DNA of 64,000 nucleotides, taken from positions 62,001-126,000 of the forward strand of contig NZ_JACVUP010000011.1 of the NCBI RefSeq assembly GCF_016625195.1, written 5' to 3'. The notes beneath the pieces were generated by a model. That model saw only the letters and a program-made list of their open reading frames with translations, ran no database searches and was not told the origin of the DNA. The DNA is from Erwinia sp. S63. Lineage in GTDB: Bacteria > Pseudomonadota > Gammaproteobacteria > Enterobacterales > Enterobacteriaceae. Shown one piece after another: positions 59,196-64,000 of this stretch. The translations under genes were made by a program, and so were the position numbers. Numbering within the stretch: position 1 is the stretch's first letter; every line of letters begins with the position of its first letter.

Positions 59196-60860
59196 ATGCT
59201 GCTGACGCCGCAGCTTAGCCCTCATCTGCTGCTTAAAATGACCGAGGAAAGTCAGGTGCCACCGCAAAAAAGAAATCGCGATTTTGGCTGGCTGTTAATT
59301 GTCTGTGCCGGGTTGTTACCGCTGGTGCTGGGCATCCTTTGTACAGCCATTGAAGCGCGGCATACGGTGAGCCAGCAGCAGATTTCCACGGCCAATTCCC
59401 TGTTAACACAAGCGGAAAAGATGAGTGATAACGCCTGGGATATGATCACCCAGCTGCGTCAGTATCATTATCAGCCTTGTGCAAAAATTGAGGATCAACT
59501 GCAGCGAGCCGGTACCCTCAACGCCTACTTCCGCTCTGTCGGCCTGCTGAATGGTGAGAACATCAGCTGCTCATCGGCCTTTGGCCTGGTGCATGGCACC
59601 CTGACCCAGATGATGATGCAACCGCCGCCGATTACCGGTAAAGCCTGGTGGAGCATCTCCATTCGTGGCACTTACGGCGTGCCCAATCGACCCGCCGTGG
59701 TGTTCGTGCGTCAACTGCCTGATAGCACCGGCTTCTGGGCGGTGATTGACGGCCAATACCTGATGGACTTTATGCACGCGATCGGCGAATCACGTGGTTA
59801 CCAGATGAGCCTGCGCTTTAGCGGCGGCGCACCGATAACCAGCGGCCCGGCCGATATCGAACCCGAGCTGTATCTGAAAAGTGAGCCTTATCAGGCCGAA
59901 TCCAGCCGCTACCCGATTAGCGTTAATGTCACGGTGCCCGCCTCCGAGTTGCTGAAAGCCTGGCGCCAGGCGCTGTTTATCTTCCTGCCGATGGCGGCGA
60001 TTTTTTCTATCCTGCTGATGGTATTGACCGCCAACTGGCTGCGCCGCCGCATTTCGTGGGCCGATGAAATCCGCCGCGCGATGCGTAGCCGTCAATTCTC
60101 GGTCCATTACCAGCCGGTTTACAGCACGGAAATCGAGCGCTGCAAAGGCGCGGAAGCCCTGTTGCGCTGGCAATTGCCGAATGGTGAGATGATCCGTCCG
60201 GATATCTTTATCAGCCACGCCGAATCTGAAGGGATCATTGTGCAGCTGACCCAGCATTTGCTGGATTTGATGGCAGAAGATATTCAGGGCTGGCAGGTCG
60301 AGCCCGGTTTCCACATCGGCCTGAACGTGGCGGCAGAACATTTGCAGCATGCCGATTTCGTGCAGGATATCCAGCGTTTTGCCCGCCGCATTAAAGACAA
60401 GCAGATGGTGGTCACGCTGGAGTTGACCGAACGCAGCCTGATTGATGACGGCGAACTGGTGGCACGCAAACTGCGGCATCTGCAGTCACACGGTATGAAG
60501 GTGGCGATTGATGACTTCGGCACCGGCCACTGCTCACTCTCGTATCTGCTGACCTTCCCGCTGGATTACCTGAAAATCGATCGCGGCTTTATTAACGCGA
60601 TTGAAGGGCTGGATGTGGAAACGCCGGTGCTGGATGCCATCATTAACTTGTGCCACAAACTCAAGCTGGATGTGCTCGGTGAAGGGGTGGAAACCTCGTT
60701 ACAATATGACTACCTGCGGCAGCGTGGCGTGGTGCTGATTCAGGGCTATTATTATGCCCGTCCGATGGATAATGACCGGCTCCGCGCCTGGCTTGATGAG
60801 CAAGGGCGTCAGCCACTTCTCGTTGAGGAACCCCATGAGCCTGCATTGCCTGATTCTTGA
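59196..60860 (+). CDS. CSS-motif EAL cyclic di-GMP phosphodiesterase
   Basis: 554 residues. Membrane helices near 31-50 and 264-284 enclose a periplasmic CSS domain with Cys95 and Cys125 (in CSSAFG), whose disulfide state controls activity in PdeC-like proteins. The C-terminal EAL domain has Glu320 (EALLRW), Asp439-Asp440 (DDFGTGHCSLSYL) and Glu496 (GEGVET); the key residues are present, so it is probably active. A start at 59238 is also possible; GGAAG stands 4 bases before ATG 59196. The dehydrogenase gene starts within its last 26 bases. Confidence 0.93.
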   Translation: MLLTPQLSPHLLLKMTEESQVPPQKRNRDFGWLLIVCAGLLPLVLGILCTAIEARHTVSQQQISTANSLLTQAEKMSDNAWDMITQLRQYHYQPCAKIEDQLQRAGTLNAYFRSVGLLNGENISCSSAFGLVHGTLTQMMMQPPPITGKAWWSISIRGTYGVPNRPAVVFVRQLPDSTGFWAVIDGQYLMDFMHAIGESRGYQMSLRFSGGAPITSGPADIEPELYLKSEPYQAESSRYPISVNVTVPASELLKAWRQALFIFLPMAAIFSILLMVLTANWLRRRISWADEIRRAMRSRQFSVHYQPVYSTEIERCKGAEALLRWQLPNGEMIRPDIFISHAESEGIIVQLTQHLLDLMAEDIQGWQVEPGFHIGLNVAAEHLQHADFVQDIQRFARRIKDKQMVVTLELTERSLIDDGELVARKLRHLQSHGMKVAIDDFGTGHCSLSYLLTFPLDYLKIDRGFINAIEGLDVETPVLDAIINLCHKLKLDVLGEGVETSLQYDYLRQRGVVLIQGYYYARPMDNDRLRAWLDEQGRQPLLVEEPHEPALPDS

Positions 60861-61794
60861 TGACTACCAAAACGTTGCCCTGTCGCTGGCCGATTGGGCA
60901 TCGCTGCAACCAACCGTACACACCACCGCACTGACCCAGCATTTTGACAATGAAGATGAGCTGGTGCGTCATATCGAACACGCCGATATCCTCGTTGTTA
61001 TGCGCGAGCGCACACCGCTGACTGCGGAGCTGATTGGTCGCTTGCCCAACCTCAAACTGGTGGTCACTTCCGGCATGCGCAATGCGTCAATTGATCTGCA
61101 CGCCTGCGCCGAACGCTATATCGCGGTGTGCGGCACCGCCAGCAGCAGCGCCGCGCCGATGGAACTCAGTTGGGGCTTGCTAATCGGGCTGGCGCGTCAC
61201 ATCGGCCTGGAGAGTCAGGCACTGCGCAATAACGGGCCGTGGCAGCAAACGCTGGGGATTGGTCTGCAGGGTAAAACGCTGGGCTTAGTGGGATTGGGCA
61301 AAATTGGTGCTGAGATGGCCAAAGTGGCACAGGCGTTTGGCATGCGCGTTTGCGCGTGGAGCCAGAATCTTACCGATGCGCGTGCGGCAGAATGCGGTGT
61401 CGAGCGGATGGACTCGTTACATGCGCTAATGCGGACCAGCGATTTCGTTTCCGTACATCTGGTGCTCAGCGAACGCTCGCGCCATCTGATTGACCAGGAT
61501 GCATTAGCGCAGATGAAGCCAGGCGCACTGTTGATCAACACCTCGCGCGCCGCGATTGTCGATCAGCAGGCGATGATTGCCGCGCTGCAATCCGATCAAT
61601 TGGCCGGTGCCGGGATCGATGTGTTTGAACAGGAACCGCTGCCTGCGGATCACCCGCTGCGCCAACTGCCCAACGTGCTCGCCACGCCGCATCTTGGCTA
61701 TGTCGCCGACAGCAACTATCGCACCTACTTTACGCAGGCGGTGGAAGATATTCAGGGATGGATAAGCGGCGCGCCGCTGCGCTCGCTACTCTGA
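60835..61794 (+). CDS. D-2-hydroxyacid dehydrogenase family protein
   Basis: 319 residues starting MSLHCLILDDYQNVALSLADW at 60835, with GAGGAA just upstream and 26 bases of overlap with the EAL gene; the longer frame to 60754 is unlikely. NAD-binding GLVGLGKIGAEMA near 146-158, catalytic Arg in NTSRAAIVDQ, Glu in DVFEQEPLP, His in ATPHLGYV. The N-terminal LDDYQNVA type is common in plant-associated and soil bacteria; substrate unknown (phosphoglycerate and other hydroxyacids are possible). Confidence 0.9.
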   Translation: MSLHCLILDDYQNVALSLADWASLQPTVHTTALTQHFDNEDELVRHIEHADILVVMRERTPLTAELIGRLPNLKLVVTSGMRNASIDLHACAERYIAVCGTASSSAAPMELSWGLLIGLARHIGLESQALRNNGPWQQTLGIGLQGKTLGLVGLGKIGAEMAKVAQAFGMRVCAWSQNLTDARAAECGVERMDSLHALMRTSDFVSVHLVLSERSRHLIDQDALAQMKPGALLINTSRAAIVDQQAMIAALQSDQLAGAGIDVFEQEPLPADHPLRQLPNVLATPHLGYVADSNYRTYFTQAVEDIQGWISGAPLRSLL

Positions 61795-62253
61795 GCGGCG
61801 TCGTTTCTCAGCAATGCGCAGCGCCACTTCCAGGCTGTCGTCGGCCATAGTGGCAGACTGGCGCTGAGCATTGAGGCGTTGGTTAATCCGTTCCAGCGTC
61901 GGCGTTAATTGCCCCACCAACTGCTGATACTCTTCAAGCTGCGTAATCGGTTGGTTGCGCGCAATGCTGGTTTGCGTCAGACGCTGCAACTGACGAAAGC
62001 TCTCCGCCGCCTGGCTGGTGAGCAATCCGGCTTGCCGCCAGCTTTTCAGGCGATTCATCAGCTCATCAGGACGTTGTGCCAATAAAGCCAGTTGCGCATC
62101 GGCACGCTCGCCGCACTCAATCCACCCCACAGGTACGATGGAAACAGGGGCAACTCGCCGTGCATCAGGCGCATAATTGATAAGATTCCTTTCTACACTG
62201 TCGATTTGCGACAGCCAGGGATTCTCAAACAATTGGGCATTATTTCTCGACAT
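61786..62253 (-). CDS. Uncharacterised 155-residue protein
   Basis: I do not recognise this family. The start MSRNNAQLFENPWLSQIDSV at 62253 has GGAG 6 bases upstream; the 20 in-frame codons before it are not convincing. No signal peptide or membrane helix. The sequence is helical and Gln/Arg-rich, with likely coiled coil from about 70 to 125 (RLKSWRQAG, LQRLTQTSIARNQP, LEEYQQLVGQL) and a basic end (AEKRRRSE). One Cys. Its last 9 bases overlap the end of the convergent dehydrogenase gene. Codon use looks like the neighbours. Could be a cytoplasmic DNA- or protein-binding factor; unproven. Confidence 0.7.
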   Translation of the reverse strand: MSRNNAQLFENPWLSQIDSVERNLINYAPDARRVAPVSIVPVGWIECGERADAQLALLAQRPDELMNRLKSWRQAGLLTSQAAESFRQLQRLTQTSIARNQPITQLEEYQQLVGQLTPTLERINQRLNAQRQSATMADDSLEVALRIAEKRRRSE

Positions 62254-62826
62254 TAGCACTCCACCTGAGCCAGGCGGAGGAGTATTACCGAATGATGACA
62301 GGCTGGCAAGCAAAGCTTACCGCTTCGCTTAATGATAAGAATTTCTTATTTATTTGCGCAACAATCAGGTATGGCAATGAAGTTGCCACTTGTCAGAACA
62401 ATGGATTATTCAATCCGCGATGCGCAGTTGATATCGCTGATAATCATCAAAATTTTCTCCACGTCGCTGCAGAAAAAAAATAAAACTGTGCCTTTCGCTT
62501 CTCTCTCGCCCCTTCCCGGCCGAAATGCCCGCACAACGCGGCCTGACACGCCATAACCAGGATTTTATAAGCTGCGTTTTACTTGTCATTCAGCCAGAGT
62601 TTTAGCCAAAAAATAGCCAGTTGCTGGCTGAAACATGACAAATATCACACAAAATCGGTATACTCTGTCGCGGGACGTAATCATTTCGCCCCTAATTATT
62701 ACCGTTGCTATGCCGGATATAATCATTTTTCACGGCTATGCTTAAATATTCTCAACGCCGTGGACTGGCCACAAAATGTAGTCTGCAGCGTTGAGGAATT
62801 TTCGAATTCCAATACAGGGTTACTTC
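62254..62826. other. Intergenic region upstream of proP
   Basis: 573 bases between a divergent small gene and proP. The stretch 62330-62480 is AT-rich and holds no credible gene. A promoter is described separately. A 6-base inverted repeat AGCCAG-TTG-CTGGCT lies at 62615-62629. Confidence 0.6.
62635..62664 (+). promoter_or_regulatory. Sigma-70 promoter for proP
   Basis: -35 box ATGACA (62635-62640, 5 of 6 to TTGACA), 18-base spacer, -10 box TATACT (62659-62664). TGACAAATATCACA at 62636-62649 overlaps the -35 and resembles a CRP half-site pair. The transcript would have a 155-base leader. Sequence-based only. Confidence 0.65.
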
Positions 62827-64000
62827 ATGAAACTACGTAGGAAGCGTGTAAAACCTATCGGGCTGGATGACGTCACGATTATCGATGACGCCCGTTTACG
62901 TAAAGCCATTACCGCCGCGTCTCTGGGCAACGCGATGGAGTGGTTCGATTTCGGTGTTTATGGCTTTGTGGCGTACGCGCTGGGTAAGGTGTTCTTCCCG
63001 GATGCATCGCCTAGTGTGCAGATGATTGCTGCACTGGGTACCTTCTCCGTACCCTTCCTGATTCGTCCATTGGGTGGACTGTTCTTCGGTATGCTCGGCG
63101 ACAAATACGGTCGTCAGAAAATCCTCTCCATCACCATTGTCATCATGTCGATCAGTACTTTCTGTATCGGCCTGATTCCTTCTTATGCCACCATCGGCAT
63201 CTGGGCCCCGATTCTGCTACTGCTGGCGAAAATGGCGCAGGGCTTCTCGGTGGGCGGTGAATATACCGGCGCATCGATCTTCGTCGCGGAATACTCGCCG
63301 GACCGTAAACGTGGCTTTATGGGCAGCTGGCTCGACTTCGGCTCGATCGCCGGCTTCGTGCTGGGTGCGGGCGTGGTAGTGCTGATTTCTACCGTGATTG
63401 GTGAAGCGAAATTCCTTGAGTGGGGCTGGCGTCTGCCGTTCTTCCTCGCGCTGCCGTTAGGCATCATCGGTCTTTATCTGCGTCATGCCCTGGAAGAGAC
63501 GCCAGCCTTCCAGCAGCACGTTGAGAAGCTGGAGCAAGGCGACCGTGAAGGTCTGCGTGACGGCCCGAAAGTGTCGTTCAAAGAGATCGCCACCAAGCAC
63601 TGGAAAAGTCTGCTGGCCTGTATCGGTCTGGTGATTGCCACCAACGTGACTTACTACATGCTGCTGACCTATATGCCGAGCTACCTGTCGCATAACCTGC
63701 ACTACTCGGAAGATCACGGCGTACTGATTATTATCGCCATCATGATGGGTATGCTGTTTGTGCAGCCGGTGATGGGTATGCTGAGTGACCGCTTTGGTCG
63801 TCGTCCGTTTATCATCATTGGTAGTATCGCGCTGTTTGCCTGTGCGATTCCGGCCTTTATGCTGATTAACAGCGGCGTGCTGGGTCTGATTTTTGCCGGT
63901 CTGCTGCTGCTGGCGGTGATCCTTAACGCCTTTACCGGCGTGATGGCTTCCTCGCTGCCGGCGATGTTCCCGACGCACATTCGTTACAGTGCACTGGCCA
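62827..64000 (+). CDS. proP: Osmoprotectant/proton symporter ProP, 3' end outside window
   Basis: Imports proline, glycine betaine and ectoine at high osmolality. About 391 of the usual 500 residues are visible, from MKLRRKRVKPIGLDDVTIID at 62827 to the right edge. It is a major facilitator of the metabolite:H+ symporter group: SLGNAMEWFDFGVYGFVAYA in helix 1, GDKYGRQKIL in loop 2-3 and DRFGRRPFIIIG in loop 8-9. The C-terminal coiled coil lies outside the window. Distant from its E. coli location, marking a break in synteny. Confidence 0.96.
   Translation, partial: MKLRRKRVKPIGLDDVTIIDDARLRKAITAASLGNAMEWFDFGVYGFVAYALGKVFFPDASPSVQMIAALGTFSVPFLIRPLGGLFFGMLGDKYGRQKILSITIVIMSISTFCIGLIPSYATIGIWAPILLLLAKMAQGFSVGGEYTGASIFVAEYSPDRKRGFMGSWLDFGSIAGFVLGAGVVVLISTVIGEAKFLEWGWRLPFFLALPLGIIGLYLRHALEETPAFQQHVEKLEQGDREGLRDGPKVSFKEIATKHWKSLLACIGLVIATNVTYYMLLTYMPSYLSHNLHYSEDHGVLIIIAIMMGMLFVQPVMGMLSDRFGRRPFIIIGSIALFACAIPAFMLINSGVLGLIFAGLLLLAVILNAFTGVMASSLPAMFPTHIRYSALA

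Noticed and set aside
62583..62840. Small frame upstream of proP (85 codons)
   Set aside because: Covers the proP promoter and start, no ribosome site, no homology.

Overview
The window reads as chromosome of an enterobacterium. The core gene order (trpS-gph-rpe-dam-damX-aroB-aroK-hofQPONM / mrcA-nudE-igaA-yrfG-hslR-hslO-pckA-envZ-ompR, then greB, tex, bioH, gntX, nfuA, malQ, malP, glpR-G-E / glpD) follows the 75-77 minute region of the E. coli map. It differs in ways that suggest a relative such as Pantoea or Erwinia (Erwiniaceae; an inference from gene order and protein recall, with no search run). malT, gntT, the rtc genes, yhgE and feo are absent between the conserved blocks. greB is inverted and lies next to a small YjbE-like gene. 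A myo-inositol catabolic cluster follows glpD. I saw no rRNA, tRNA, CRISPR array or prophage.

Layout. 1-5749 (minus): the housekeeping string aroK-aroB-damX-dam-rpe-gph-trpS (trpS runs off the left edge). 6233-9648 (minus): the five-gene hofMNOPQ operon for a type IV pilus-like DNA-uptake machine, divergent from mrcA (PBP1A). 12491-19518: nudE, igaA, yrfG, hslR, hslO and pckA. 19667-21741: envZ-ompR. 22256-25645: yjbE-like gene, greB, tex. 25774-30006: an orphan GH13 sugar phosphorylase, a DUF1471 secreted protein, bioH, gntX and nfuA, the last with a strong IscR-type site. 30044-34650: malP-malQ. 34847-38567: glpEGR and glpD sharing a promoter region with GlpR and CRP sites.

38667-49782 is an inositol island: iolD-iolG-iolE (minus), iolC fused to a DUF2090 aldolase-like domain (plus), an RpiR-family regulator (plus), iolA-iolB (minus) and iolI-like (plus). 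Together they cover inositol to dihydroxyacetone phosphate plus acetyl-CoA and CO2. No inositol transporter is present. All the divergent or regulator promoter regions carry paired ATGAAAT/ATTTCAT motifs, which look like operators for the local RpiR regulator.

50059-55963: yhhS and yhhT, neighbours in E. coli, here separated by a three-gene ABC importer (ATPase, binding protein, fused double permease). 56014-57299: a tnpB-only IS200/IS605-type element with matching end hairpins, sitting exactly at the stop codon of the next gene. 57296-59017: a sulfonate-type binding protein and a class II aldolase. 59196-61794: a CSS-motif EAL phosphodiesterase overlapping a D-2-hydroxyacid dehydrogenase. 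61786-62253: an unrecognised small protein. 62827 to the right edge: proP, with a good sigma-70 promoter upstream.

No wholly new multi-gene system is evident. The most interesting items are the tnpB element with its predicted guide RNA and target, the inositol operator family, the greB/yjbE rearrangement, and several orphan metabolic genes whose partners are missing.
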